Counted from the stretch's first letter, positions 20,547 to 34,500 are shown. The stretch: DNA of 64,000 bases from Zygnema cylindricum (GCA_037447655.1 JBBHKE010000420.1:124001-188000); one strand, 5' to 3'. The notes: generated by a model from the letters alone, not told the origin. Translations and numbers: made by a program.

Positions 20547-22849
20547 TTTCCAGTCAATGGCCATTTTTATACAACCCCCCTTAAGACTACACCTTTATAT
20601 TTTCTCTATTATTTTATCTTTCTACCTTATATTTGTATTTTTCAACTTGTGACAGTTGAAAAGACATAATAGAAAGTAAGGACGAACGAGCAAATCTTTA
20701 AGATGGCGACGTTTCCTCACCTACATCTCTTTTGGCAATTTGTTTGGTTTTTTTTTTTTGAGAGCCTTCATCATAATAAAAGTGGACTTTGTTTGTTATC
20801 CAAATAGTCAGCTTAATTATTGTGGCTATAGTTTTTCCACTTTTTGAAATTCCTATATACAACTATCATTCTAAGCTAGAGAAGTTAATGTTGTACGTTT
20901 GAATTGTGCGTTTCCAAAAAAAAATCCTTATCATCCATATAGAAGGCAGGATAAATTAAAAAGCACGATGGTAACCCATCTGAGTCCTAGGTACAAAAGG
21001 GATGGCATGGCCAAAACTGAAAAACTACAATATAAAACAAATAGAGCGATGGGAACAAAAAGAAAAGAAAAGAAAAGAACAGAAACGATCAACAAGGGAA
21101 ATAAAAGCACCCAAACTCAAAATGAAAAGCACGACATATGGATTCCTATCGTAATATTCACTTTTGCAATTGTGGTTTTGGCGGTAAATCGTGGATTTTA
21201 ACGGAATTTTTGGTCATAATTGTTGTAGGTCATGGTTGCAATAACCGCGAGGTTTCGTTTATAACAAATAGTTATCCTATAAAAAAAAGCATCCTCGAAA
21301 AGCCAAATCCCAATATAACCTCATATTTACAAATCATTGAATTATAAACGAAACGTGGTTCAAATTCCAATATAAACTCATATTTACACATCATTGGATT
21401 CTAAACGAAACAGCTCAAATTCCAATATATACTCATATTTGCATAAATTATAAACGGAGCGTAGTTCAAATTCCAATGTATACCCATATCTATGAATCAC
21501 CGAAATGTAAATGAAACATAGTTCAAATTCCAATATATACTCATATTTCCACATCACTGAATTATAAAGTAAACACGGTTCAAATCCCAATAATAGCTCA
21601 TGATAAACGGTACATAGTTCAAGTTCTAATACATGCCCGTATTTACAAATCAATGAATTAAAAACGGAACATAGTTCAAGTGTGTGAAAAAACTGGAAGC
21701 ACTATATATGGTTACCACATACCATAACCGTATTATTCACGAATAGTAAGAGGCGATGCATAACATTTTTACTTATTTTTTTTTCGCGCATTTGAACTAT
21801 GAATATGAAATGTTTTACATGATTGTTGTCTTGTTAAACATAAAGAGGCCATAAAACGTTAAAACTAAAACGTGGACCAATGAGGAATGATTAAGTTTTT
21901 ATGAGATTTTCCTAAAAATATATTAGAAATATGTATTATGTATTAAAAATGATTAGGTTTTTACAAGATTATCCCAATGATTTAAAAATATATGGTACGG
22001 CTATCACAATAATAGGACTTTATTAAGAAAGCACAATGGTAAACCATTTGAGTAACATGAGAACCCAAAAAAAATGGACCGCGAAACTGAAAAAAAATGA
22101 ACTATTACGGAACAAATGTTCGAAACGTCACCGTTTATTTGAAGCTACACCTTTTAGGGTTTCTTAGGGTTTTTTTATGATTTTTTAGGGTTTTTTACTG
22201 AATCGTTGTTAGAGTAAAGAAGTCGTTAGAGTAGGTTTTATATTAATGTTTTCAACTATAATTAAGTTTTGGAAGAGGGGGCTGTATTTTAACTTTTTAA
22301 AGAATTATTGATATGGAAAAAAAAAAAGACTCTGTTATCAACGCAATGTTGTGGTCAAAGGTAAAAAATAATAGCATAGGATTAGTGTTATTAGCACTAG
22401 TAACATAATATATTAATGTATTCCTCTTTGTATTCTAATATTTGTTGTTTTGTACGGTATTCATATGTAAGATAATTCTCTAGGTATATTCTTCCATGGT
22501 TTACCACTTGAGCTTCAATTTGTTAGATTTTAACGATTTTATTTTACCGTGCCACTATATAGCCTCAATCGTCCTATGTTTTTTTTTAAGTTTTATTCAA
22601 CTTATATTTGTAGCCATAAAAAACTCAATTAAAAGCCCATAAAATACGGTATTCGCTATTTCGTTAAGAAACAATTGGTATGAGGACAGTTTTATCGCCA
22701 TTTATAATTGTGGTCCAAATGACGTGGACGATTTTGAACCGCCAAAATGATTATCGTAAAAAAAAACAAAAAAAGTACTAATGGTGATATTTTGTGTTCA
22801 AAGGGCAAAAAAAATGGGGACAACAGTTAAGTTTTATCAACACCGATTT
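20547..22849. other. AT-rich intergenic region, no gene seen
   Basis: No credible ORF. It contains the ~60-bp minisatellite described separately and telomere-like words (TTAGGG) around 22155-22195. The plus-strand frame 20899-21201 is lysine-rich low complexity and has no supporting feature. Confidence 0.4.
21300..21680 (+). repeat. ~60-bp degenerate minisatellite
   Basis: About six to seven units, each with the words TTCAAATTCCAATATA, ACTCATATTT and TAAACG(A)AAC. Unit divergence is considerable. Confidence 0.8.
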
Positions 22850-22854
22850 TTTCC

Positions 22855-23730
22855 ACTCTCGTTACGACATCAGTTGCACGTGTTCAGGAATCCATTACTG
22901 ATCGGGTTGTCGCCGCTATTAAATCTGAGCTTCTTCAGGCGCTTCCTTCCAATTCTTCGCGTGCACGGTTTCTGTCTTGTGGCGGACCTGGCTCTGGAGC
23001 TTGGCTATTGGCCGTCCCTATCTTATCCACTCTTCGTTTCACCCCGGCTCAGTTCACCACGGCCCTTAGATTCCGGCTTGGCCTCCCTCACCCACCTTTG
23101 CTTGGCTCACTTGTTTGCTCCTGCGGCCACGTTCTCGAGCCCGATGGGGTCCATTTACTTCGTTGCTCCCATGGGGGCGAGTTGATTCATGCGCACGACA
23201 CGATTCGAGACACCATCGCTACTATCGCTGTTGAGGGGGGATTTTCTGTTCGTCGCGAGGTCTCTCACATTATTCCTTCGCGTCGGATCGACCTTGTATT
23301 ACTTGATGGTGCGAGTCGTACATTTGGTGACATTGTTTTGACGAACCCTACCTCAACTACAGTCGTCAACCAAGCGGCTCGGCATATGGGAGTGGCTGCA
23401 CGTGACGCAGCTAAAAGGAAAGAGCGTGATTATGCCCATCGCGACGCTATGGATGGCTTCATTCCGATGGCGGTCGAGATATTTGGTTGCTTGGGTGTGG
23501 CTTTGGACGAGTTTTTCCGTACTTGTGGTCGTCGCTCGTTTGAGAGGCGAGGACCTGGGAGCCCTCCTGTTTCAGTCCTTACTTCCTTTTATCGTCAACG
23601 TTTTTCCGTGGCCCTACAACGGGTGTTGGCTTCTATATTACTTCGATCGTCTATTACCGTTATGGATCGACGACGTGTTCCGGAACTTCCTCCTCGAGCT
23701 CCTCCGGGATTCGGGGACTTACGTGGTTGA
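22855..23730 (+). pseudogene. C-terminal fragment of a non-LTR reverse transcriptase polyprotein
   Basis: An open frame without a natural start. It begins in frame at about 22855 (VARVQESITDRVVAAIK...) and runs to a stop at 23730. Counting from codon 23008 it has a zinc-binding pattern C37-x-C39...H49-x3-C53 (CSCGHVLEPDGVHLLRC). After it comes a stretch with EV, RIDLVL (D95), FGDIVLTNP (D108) and AAKRK (K136). This order resembles the C-terminal finger plus PD-(D/E)XK restriction-like endonuclease of RLE-type elements (inference). The reverse transcriptase domain itself is missing, so the copy is dead. Confidence 0.6.
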
Positions 23731-23988
23731 TTTCCGTAATCTTTTTTTAGCTATGTTGGGGGGTTTTTGGTACGTGTTAGCTTTTTTCTTTGATGTTTTG
23801 TTTGTTGGATTTTGCTTTTTTGGGTGTTTTCGACTTCCCTGCCATCCTTTCGTATTTTCGTAGTTTTTGCCTTGAATTTCCCTTCTGTTTATTCCCTTGT
23901 TATGTGGTTTTGCAGTTTTAGCAATGCTACTTCCTTTTGTTCTTATAGACTCAGATGGTTTACCATCGCGCTTTTTAATAAAGTCGGC

Positions 23989-23991
<3 letters not shown>

Positions 23992-24064
<73 letters not shown>
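23992..24064 (+). repeat. (TA)n microsatellite
   Basis: More than 30 TA dinucleotides with one interruption. It forms the 3' tail of the non-LTR element. Confidence 0.95.
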
Positions 24065-24066
<2 letters not shown>

Positions 24067-24075
<9 letters not shown>

Positions 24076-25170
24076 TTTGTTTAATATATTAAAAAGTACT
24101 CATAGCACTAAGTGCGATTAGTTAAACCAGGAAAAACAATGTTTAGCATTAATTCTACACAATCAAACAAATATGATTATATACGATTAGACATGATTAT
24201 ACTTGAATAAATATAACCATAAAACTTTTATGCAAATACGATTAAACAAAGTTCCCAGCTTCCCTCCATATTTTCTTCTTTGTACAACAGATATAAAAAA
24301 AAGGGGGAGGGAGAAGGGGAGAGAGGGGGAAGAGGGGAATAGAGGAAGAGGAGGAGAGGGGGAGGGGGGAGGGGGGAGAGGGGAGGGGGAAAGAAGAGAG
24401 GTGGTCGTTTTTAATAGTTAATTAGAAGTTTGAAAAAACACAAGAAGACAAAACAGGAGCTCAAAGAGATTAAGGTGATGACGGAGGGGGAGGGGGAGGG
24501 GGGGGAGAGGGGGAGGAGAAGGGGGAAGAGAAGGGGGAGGGAGGAGGGGGAGGAGGGGGTAGGAGGAGGAGGAGAGGAGGTGAAGAAAAGGAGGGAGAAA
24601 GAAAAGTTATTTGTACAACAGATTTAAATAAAAGGCCTATACAAGTCCTAAATTGTACCTTATATTCGTTTATTCTTTTTTTCGTACTTTTTTTTAAAGC
24701 AGCCTCCCTTTTTTTAATAAACAACACAAAACATGATCCAAAATCAAAACGTTAATGAACACAAAAAGACAAAAAAAGGCAAAAAAATGATTTTTTTCTT
24801 TTCCTTGACTTCAAAATTTCAAAGCTCTTAATTTTTCATGAATTCAAACTTTTTTTTTCAGTAACTACTTCAAAATCGCTATAAATTTTATTAAAAACAA
24901 TGTTTAATATGTTTATCTATTTAAAAATATAACACCATGTATTTTTTTTTTACAAGTATAAATCTAAACGCACAGAAAAAAAAACAAAAAAAAACAAGAA
25001 GAAACAAAAATAAAAAAAATAATAATAATAAAATATAACAATGTAAAAACTTTTCTTAGTGACGCCTCCAAAAACGTTAACCGATTATTTGAAAAAAACT
25101 CGTTAAATTTATTCGATGTATTCAACATTAATTATTGAATTTAATTATTTTCTCGAATATTTCTCGAATT
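24067..25170. other. AT-rich 3' flank of the repeat-protein gene with GA tracts
   Basis: No gene. Two polypurine blocks (24300-24402 and 24480-24600) are pyrimidine-rich on the sense strand of the adjacent minus-strand gene. The remainder is A/T-rich. A polyadenylation site for the gene ending at 25171 should lie here. Confidence 0.4.
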
Positions 25171-28100
25171 TTAACCATATTCTCTATTTTGTGAATAGTT
25201 TGTGAATTCTCTAGTTTTCTTCATTATTTGTAATAAGGAAATATTAGGGTTAAGGGCCTCAGGACCTAGGGGACTAGAATGCCATTTGATGACATCATCA
25301 AGAGAGGTAGGAAAAAGTCTTCCCTTCTCTTCTGCACTCATCTCTTCTACACTCACTCTTCTTCGCTTTCGCTCCATTTTTTCTCTCTCCTTCCCTTTTC
25401 CTCGTATCCGTTTCTTCTCATTCAGTTTTTCTCTCTCCTCCTCTTCTATACTCGCTCGATTTTGCTCCATTTTTTCTCTCTCCTTCTCTTCTAGACTTAA
25501 CCGTTTCTTCTCCTTTGTTTTTTCTCTCTCCTCGTCTTCTACTCTTAACCGTTTCTTCTCCTTCGTTTTTTCTCTCTCCTCGTCTTCTACTCTTAAACGT
25601 TTCTTCTCATTCGGTTTATCTCTCTCCCTCTCTTCAGGACTAGACAGTTTTTTCTCCTCTGTTTTTTCTCTCTCCTTCTCTTCTACACTTAACCGTTTCA
25701 TCTCCATCGTTTTTTCTCTCTCCTCTTGTAAACGTAACCATTTTTCCTCATTTCTTCCTTCTCTCTCCTTCTCTTCTAAGCTTAAGCGTTTCACCTCATT
25801 CATTTTCTCTCTCTCCTTTTCTTCACTTAACCGTTTGTAATCCTTCATTTTTTCTTCACTCACTTGAGAGTGAAACTGATACATTTTCCTTTTTTTGTTT
25901 AAACTATTAGAAAGAGGCATAGAAGCCACCTCTCTATCTGTTATAAAATTTTGACTTTGCATATTATCTGAGAGAAAATTCCCCACTTTATTCAGAAAAG
26001 GACTTGTTTTAGGACAATTTTCAGAGCTTTTTGAAGACGGAGTTGAAATAATAACTTTCTGAGATTGAGGAAAGTTTTTTATATCGGTTTGAAAAGTATT
26101 TGCTTTAACTTTTTGACAGTTTGCATTATCTGAAGGACAATCTTCAAAGCTAGGAGATTGTCCTTGGATGACTTTCTGAAGAATAATTTTTTTCGAAGGT
26201 ACGTTTTCTATAAAAGTACTTGTCGCCATTTTTTCACGAGGAGTATTATTCAAAGGACATTTTTCAAAGCTTCTTGAAGACGAAATGGGTACAACTTTTT
26301 CTATTCCTGTTTGAGAGGGACTTGTTTTATCTTTTTGATCTGAAGGAAATCTTGTCAAGATTCTTAGAGAAGGAACTGACGTAAGTTTCTGACAGTCTGT
26401 AAGGTTAAAAGAAAAAGAATCTGTGCTTTCTGGAGAAGTACCTGTTATAACTTTCTGATCTGAAAGATTTTTTTCCGAACTTTTTGGCGAGGGAGTTGTT
26501 AGAGCTTTCTGACTGATTGGAAGATTTGAAGGAAAACTTTCTTTTCTTTTCGGAAAATTTGCCTCCTCTAGAAGTCTTGAAGCATACTCTGTCTTTATTT
26601 TTGATTCGAAAGAAGGCATTTTACCGCCCTGAACTCCCTCTCCTTCTTCTCCTCCTCTTCCTCCTACTCCGTCTCCTCTGTTTTCTGCTTCTCCTCCTCC
26701 GCCACTTTTTCCATCTCCTCCTCCTCCTCCTCCTCCTCCTCCTCCTCCTCCTCCATCTTTATTCTCTATCAGTGACTCCTGATTTGTGGTACTTGGTCCC
26801 TCTTCACTAATAATCCTCTCTTCTCTCATGTCTGTCTCCTCTCCCTCTTCTCTCATGTTTGTCTTCCCCTCTCTCTTTTCTCTTATGTTTATCTCCTCCT
26901 TTCTCTCTTCTCTCAAGTTTATGTCTTCTCTCTCTTCTCTGCTATTTGTTTCCTCTTCTCTCTCTTCTCTTGTGTTTGCCTTCTCGTCCATCTCTTCTCT
27001 CATGTTTGTCTCCTCTCTCTCATCTCTCATGTTTGTCTCCTCCTCCCCCCTCTTTTTTGTCATGTCTGTCTCCTCCCTCTCTCTCTCGTCCCTCGTGATT
27101 GCCTCCTCTCTCTCTTCTCTCATGTTTGTGTCCTGCCATCTCCCTCCTCTCATGTCTGCCTTCTCTCCCTCTCTCTCCTCCCTCGTGTTTGTCTCCTCTC
27201 TCTCTTCTCTCATGTGTGTCTCCTCCTCTCTCTCGTTTTCCATGTTTGTCTCCCCCTCCCCCTTCACTTCTCTCATGTTTGTCACCTCTGACTCTTCTCT
27301 CATGTTTCTCTCCTCCTTTCCTCTCTCTTCTCTCATGTCTGTCGCCTCTCTTTCTCTCGTACTTGTCTCCTCTCTCTCTCCCCTCATCTTTGTCTCTCTC
27401 CCTTCTTTCATCTTTGTCTCTCTCTCTTCTTTCATGTTTGTCCCCTCGTCTCTCTCTTCTTTCACGTTTGTCTCTTCCTCCCCTCTCTCTTCTCTCATGT
27501 CTATGTCCTCCCCCTCTCCCTCTTCCCTCATGTTTTTCTCCTCCTCTCTCTCTTCTTCCATGTTTGTCTCCTCCCCTTCTCTCTCTTTTCTCATGTTTGT
27601 CTCCCCCCTCCCCTCTCTCTTCTCTCATGTCTGTCGCCTCCCCCTCTCTCTCTTCCCTCATGTTTGTCACCTCTGACTCTTCTCTCATGTTTCTCTCCTC
27701 CTCCCCTCTCTCTTCTCTCATGTCTGTTGCCTCCTCTTTTTCTCTCGTACTTGTCTCCTCTCTCTCTTCCCTCATCTTTGTCTCTCTCTCTTCTTTCATG
27801 TTTGTCCCCTCGTCTCTCTCTTCATTCACGTTTGTCTCCTCCTCCCCTCTCTCTTCTCTCATGTCTGTCTCCTCCCCCTCTCCGTCTTCCCTCATGTTTG
27901 TCTCCTCCGTGTCTTCTCTCATGTTTCTCACCTCCCCTCTCTCTTCTCTCATGTCTGTCTCCTCCTCTCTCTCTTCTCTCATGTCTGTCTTCTCCTCTCT
28001 CTCTTCTCTCATGTTTGTCTCCCCCTCCCCTCTCTCTTCTCTCATGTTTGTCTCCTCCCTCTCTTCCCTCATCTTCGTCTCTCTCTCTTCTTTCATGTTT

Positions 28101-31100
28101 GTCCCCTCGTCTCTCTCTTCATTCACGTTTGTCTCCTCCTCCCCTCTCTCTTCTCTCGTGTTTGTCTCCTCCCTCTCTTCCCTCATCTTCGTCTCTCTCT
28201 CTTCTTTCATGTTTGTCCCCTCGTCTCTCTCTTCTTTCACATTTGTCTCCTCCCCCCCTCTCTCTTCCCTCATGTTTGTCTCCCCTTCCCCTCTCTCTTC
28301 TCTCATGTTTGTCTCCTCCCTCTCTTCCCTCATCTTCGTCTCTCTCTCTTCTTTCATATTCGTCCCCACGTCTCTCTCTTCTTTCATATTTGTCCCCACG
28401 TCTCTCTCTTCATTCACGTTTGTCTCCCCCTCCCCTCTCTCTTCCCTCATCTTTGTCTCCTCTGTGTGTCCGCTCATGTTTTTCTCCTCCTTTCCTCTCT
28501 CTTCTCTCATGTCTATCTCCTCCTCTCTTCCTCTCATGTTTGTCTCCTCTCTCTCTTCCCTCATCTTCGTCTCGCTCTCTTTTCTCATGTCTGTCTCTTC
28601 TTCCTTTCTCTCTTCCCTCTTATTTGTCTCCTCCTCTGTCTCTTCCCTCATGTTTGCCTTCTCACCTCTCTTTCCCCTCATGTTTTTCACCTCCTCTCTC
28701 TCTCCTCGCATATTTCGACTTCTATTTGCGTCCACTTGTCCAGAATTCATCGTTGTTTTTTCACAATTTGTTAAAGTGACATCAAAGTCTGAAAAATTCT
28801 GCACATTTTCAGGAAAACTTTGAATGTTTTTGGGTTTTATCTGTTCAAACGTATCATTTTCGGTTTCCCGATTTTGTTGATTCATAAAAATTTCTCCGTT
28901 TTCAGGATTTTTTTGCGAAGGTTTTAAAAATTTATCCGAAATTCGGACCGGAAACTCCGAAACTTGCATTGATGCCTCTAAAACTTTTTTTTCCAGATTG
29001 TTGAGAGTTTCTTGGGCAGAAAACTCAAAAACTTTCATTGATTCCTCGAAATTTGTACAGTTTCCAATATTTTTTATTTTCAACGCTCCATTTTTTCGAT
29101 TTAAAAATCTCTGCGCCCACATTTTGAAATCCCATAATTTAAAATAAGAAAAGTTATAAAACAACAAAATTTGCAAAAAAAACATAATTCTAGAGTAAGA
29201 ATACGAGAAACATTTTTACATTCATTTATTTTTATGTTTATTTAATTGAGGGATATGGGAAAAGAGGTGAAGACTGAAAGTAAAGGATCAAAGTTTCCAG
29301 GCAAGGTATCAAAATTTTGTTTTTAGGGTTTTTAAGGGTCTCTATACCAGACAAGACCCTTTGAATCGATTGAACTTATCTTTGTTTATTTTTTTTCTTA
29401 TTTGATTGATCTTATTTACTGTACTTACTGTCGTTTCTTCAAGTAATTTGACAGCTTCAAATTTAGACTGTAAATTTTTTGAGATCGAGTTTTTCTCGGC
29501 CGGAAAACTTTTCTCCTCCTCCTCCTCAGGCTCGTTTTCAACACTTTGAAGATGACTTCCTTTGTTGAAAGTTTCCATTATCTTGTTGGGATTTTCCATT
29601 GTTTTATGAAAAACGAAAGGCTCCTGAAATTGTGAATCAACAATTTTCGAGGCAGTTTTTGAGTTTTCCAAACTTTTTGAGTTATTTCTTGAAGTTTCCG
29701 GTTTTGAAATTGCTGATTTCACCTCATTTCCTTTTACTTTTTCTTCTTCTATTTCTTCTTCTATTTTTTCTTCTAGTTTGGAAATCTCCGGTTGAGTTAA
29801 CGGTTGTTCGGATAAAGGTTGCTGTGAGAGAAAGTTCCTGAAAAAAAAAACGGAACACATTTCAAGTGCCCGAAAAGGGGAGAAAAAAACAACGGGGGGA
29901 AAAGTACAACCCAAGAGTTGAGAGATTATGAATGTGGCAAATAAATGACAACAAAATGATTGTCATTTTTGTTTTGAGATTAAAATTTATCAACTTAAAT
30001 ATAGTGTCCTTTGCTATTACTGTTAAACATTTTTTTCCCCCCTTTTCGGGCACTTGAAATGTATTTAACTTTCTTTTCAGCTTTTAGATTTCTTTTTGTG
30101 AAATGGAGCAATCAAAAGGTAGCAGATTGCAACTAAAAAAAAAAAATAATAATAATAACTATTATATATATAATAGTTAAAAATAAATTTAACACGTTTT
30201 AGTGCCCCGAAAAAACAAATCAACCAACTAACTTATCTAACCAGCAAACTACACCATTAATGGCTATTAGTGTTACTAACACTAATTCAGAGCCCCTAAA
30301 TTTTGACCCTCGAACCTAAAGTAGAATTAATCATTCTATTTTTTTCCATAATATAGGTACGGTTTAATTAGAGAGCATTACACTAATTCGGGAAGTTATT
30401 AAATAGTGTGGTAACTAACTAACTAAAGAAACCAACAAGCTAGCAAACCAACCAACCAACCAACTAACTACCTAACTAGACCGCTCATCGTTATTAGTGT
30501 TAAAGTTTTTTTTGCCACTTAAAACATCTTTTCTTTGTGCACACTTGTCGGATTGTCGATCCAACAGTTGGTAATGGAAGGCAAGATTCTCACCTTCCTA
30601 TTGGTGGTCTCTCATTGACAATCAGATAAGTGTGCACGGAGAAAGGATGTTTTAAGTGGCGAAAAAAACTTTAACGCTAATAACGATGAGCGGTCTAGCA
30701 AACCAACTAACAAACTAACTAACAAAACAAACTAACTAACCAACCAACCAACTCATCTGTCAAAGTCATCGTCCTTATTATCGTCCAACAAGCTAACTAA
30801 CTAACAAAAAACCCCTAAAAAAACCATAAAAAACCCTAAAAACCCATAAATAAAACCCTAAGAAACTAATTAACTAACAAACTAACAAACTAACCGACTC
30901 ACCTGTTAAAGTCATTATTGTTATTTTCGTCCTCATCCTCGCATGTATCCTCGTCCTCTGGTGGCAAAAACGACAAAATTTCCGGAAACGTATCCATTTT
31001 TTTTCCCTCCTGAGAAAATTTTTCCTCTGGAAAAAAATCCTCTTCAAGACTTTCAAATTCTGGGCTGGGCCCAAAGGCGTAATCTTCATCAGGGCTCTCT

Positions 31101-31483
31101 CCCTCCCTCTCCCTCTCCTCCCTCTCCCTCTCTTCTCTCTCGCTCTCCTCCCTCTGTACAGAAAACGTCCCAAAAAATAGGATGTTTAAGGATTTCGTAG
31201 GGGTTTCAATGGGTATTTTGGGGTTTTAATGTTATTTTTTAGGGTTATTTTAGGGTTTAAAGCGTAATTTCAGGGTGTAAGTACAAAAATACTAGTTTTA
31301 GTGTTCCATAAAGTACAAACAAAGTACACATTTTTCTAGAAAAAACAAATAACATATAACAAAAACAGAAAACAACAAACAATAATACATAGTTTAATCA
31401 TTTATTTTAACTTTATTTAACTATTATATCGACATCCAAAGAACCCCCTCATTTGAGCCAAAAAAAAAAAAGCAAACTAAGAG

Positions 31484-31515
<32 letters not shown>

Positions 31516-34500
31516 AGAAAGAAAGAGAGAGAGAAAGAGAAGGAGAGAGAGAGAGACAGAGAGAGACAGAAAACCTCACACGTGAAAATATCGACCAATA
31601 AAAATCACCGCAAACAAATTTCATAGTGAATAAAAAAAAAAAAGGGGGGAATTAAAAAGGAAAGAAAAAAGAGGATTTGCGACGAACCTCTTCTAATTTG
31701 ACTGGCATTGATTTTTTTTCCGAATCAAAAAATGATTTTTGACTTCCAGGAAACGTCCAAAAAGTACCGGAAGTACAAATTGCAGGAGATGAACTGATTT
31801 TTCCCCAATCTTCAGAAAATTTCAATGTTAACAATGAGTCAGTACATATGACACGGATTTACCTGCATTTATTTGCATTAATTTTGGATTTATTCGGATT
31901 TTTCAGGATTTACTTAGATTTTTTTATTTTTTATTTGGATTTCTTTTGCAATTATTTGGATTTATTTGCTTTCATTTGCATTTCTTTTCATTTATTTTGG
32001 ATATATTTGGACTTCTTTGCGTTTATTTGCATTTATTTTGCATTTATTTTGGATTTATTTTAGATTTATTTGCAAATTTAAATTTGCAGATTGAAGAAAG
32101 ACTACACTTTCCAAGATTATTGAGCAATTTAGGGTACAAACCCAATTAGCAAAATTAACAAACATATACTTGTATACACAATACAGTACTGTACACTGTG
32201 AATAAATAAATTATTACCGTGGAGTTTATATTAGTGTTATTAGGGTTAATATTAGTGTTATTAATTATAATTCAGTTATAAAATGGTGTGGCTGGTCCTG
32301 AACCATTTAAACTATTACTGTTAAGAAAAAAAAAAAAAAAGGGAGAAAAAGAGAGACAAAGAGTGAAAAAGTGTCATTGACACTATTTTAAATTCAAGGG
32401 GTATAATTCAGGGGCAACAATTTAGTGTTATTGACACTAATAATGGTAAAAGCTGTACTATATAGTACGATAATACAAGGTGTACTATATAGTACGATAA
32501 TACAAGCTGTACTATATAGTACGATATTATAAGGTGTACTATAGTACGATAATACCGTGGTATTGAAACGTAATTAATGGACTGACGTCAAAATTGAGAA
32601 TTTTAAATGTACTTTAAGTTATAATGGCAGATCGCTTAAATTTATTAATCAAATTTTAATTATTAAGCTCTCTAGTGTATTTTTAGTAGATTCTTTACTT
32701 AAGTAAATTAAGTTCTACAACATTCTCAAGATACTAATAAGATTCTGGTTCTCTTATTTTTAGCTTTCTCAAAAAAAGAATTGGAAAAAATTTCAAATGA
32801 GTATTCTAGAAACAAAAATAATGTTTTTTGCAAATGGAAGTTTGATCTTTTTTAAGATAAATGAAAAAATTTCAAATGTCAGAAATAAATAAATAAAGAG
32901 GAGGAAAATGTTATGAATGTCGAGAATTGAAATTTTTAAAATAGATGAAAAAGTTTCAAATGTCAAAAATAAATGACTTTAAAATGTATTAAAATGTTTT
33001 AAATGTTGAGAAACTAAACTTTTAATGGATGAAAATGTTTTCAAAGCTTGAAAAAATTGGAATATTTAAATGACTGATTTTTTTTCAAATGTCAAGAAAT
33101 TAACATTTCAAAATGGAGAAATGTTTTTTTTGAAGTCAAGAAATTGGGTTTTTTAATTTGGATGAAAATGTTTAAACAAAAAAAAAAACAAATGGATGAA
33201 GATGTTTTAAATGTTGAGAGAATAAAATTTGTAGGTAGATGGAAATGTTTCGAAGTTCGACAGAATTGAACAATTTTGAATGAAATTTTTCAAATGTCAA
33301 GAAAAAGAAATTTCAAAATGGATTATAAAACTTTCGAATATCAAGATAATTGACCTTTTTAAATGGATGAAAATGTTTAAAAGCCTAAACTTAGGCAAAA
33401 AAGTCACATTTTAAGTTTATGCAAAAAATCACTTATTGTATGCACATGAGCAATTTTTTCAAAAAAAAAAAATATGAAAAGTTATACGAAAAGCTTTATT
33501 TGGCAAGTTGTATAAAAAGCATAATGAAAAAAAAAAAAAACATGGAAAATGTATGAAATTAAGGAGGAATATATGAAATTCACAAAATTTTGAAACAATT
33601 CTAAAATTTATGAAATTAATGAAAGAGTTAAATTGGACTTTCCGAAAAGATTATGAAGCTTAATAAGAAAAAATGAAAACTATAAAGAAAAAATATGAAA
33701 TTTATGAAGAATTCATCAAATCTATCGGAAGAACTAAAATTTGTAAAACAAACAAAAAAAATATGACCTTACCAGGCAAAGCGTTAAGCATCTCCTTTTG
33801 AGAATCAGAAGGGGAGACACAGAAAGAATTTAGGGCCTGTAAAAAAAATCCGGAAAAACCCTTAAAAAAAAAAACCCTAAAAAAAAAAAAAACACACCTA
33901 ACAAACCAAATAAAAACCCTAAAAAGTGAATAAAAGAAGCGTAGAAAGCCAGAAAAAGCCAAAAAAACTGGAAAAAAACCCTAAAAACCAGAAAAAACCC
34001 TAAAAAACTCAATAAAACCTAAAAAACCAAACAAGAAAGCCTGATAAACCCTCTACAACAAAAAAAAAAAAGACCAAAAGCAATCTAAAAAATGCCTTGT
34101 AAAATCTACAAAAGCCAAGAAAAAAGCCAAAAAAAAACTTAAAGAACTTATAAGAAACCCTAAAAAAAAAATCTTAAGAAACCTGAAAGAAGCAATGAAA
34201 AGGTTTAGGCAAAGAATGGTTCGACACCTGTAAGCAAAAAAAAAAAAAAAAAACAAAAAAAAACCCTAAAAAAATCCTAAAAAACAGCAAAGAAAAAAAA
34301 CTTGAAAAGGCCTAAAGACCAAAAAAAAAGTTCACAAACATCAAACATCAAAAAACTCAAGGCCAAAAAAATAAAAACGAAAAAAAAAAAAAAAAAACAA
34401 AAAAAACAAGCAAAGGAGTGAAAAATACCTAAAAAAAAAAAAAAAACCTAGAGACAAACAGAAAACAAAACAAAACAAAAAAAACAAAAAAAAAACATGG

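Larger units (their letters stand above)
22850..24066 (+). mobile_element. 5'-truncated non-LTR retrotransposon with (TA)n tail
   Basis: The 3' part of a LINE-like element: C-terminal coding sequence (22855-23730), about 260 bp of 3' UTR and a terminal (TA)n tract (23992-24064). 5' truncation and a simple-repeat 3' tail are typical products of target-primed reverse transcription. The G+C content of the coding part is much higher than the surroundings. Target-site duplications were not identified. Confidence 0.65.

Noticed and set aside
23812-24121. ORFs rich in Tyr-Ile across TA repeats (also 52834-53188)
   Set aside because: Translation of (TA)n microsatellites; no biological support.
27099-28823. 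574-codon plus-strand ORF (Ser/Leu-rich) and a 371-codon companion frame
   Set aside because: Both are antisense shadows of the MREEREETN coding minisatellite. They have no non-repetitive part and no splice partners, whereas the minus-strand frame connects in phase to upstream exons.
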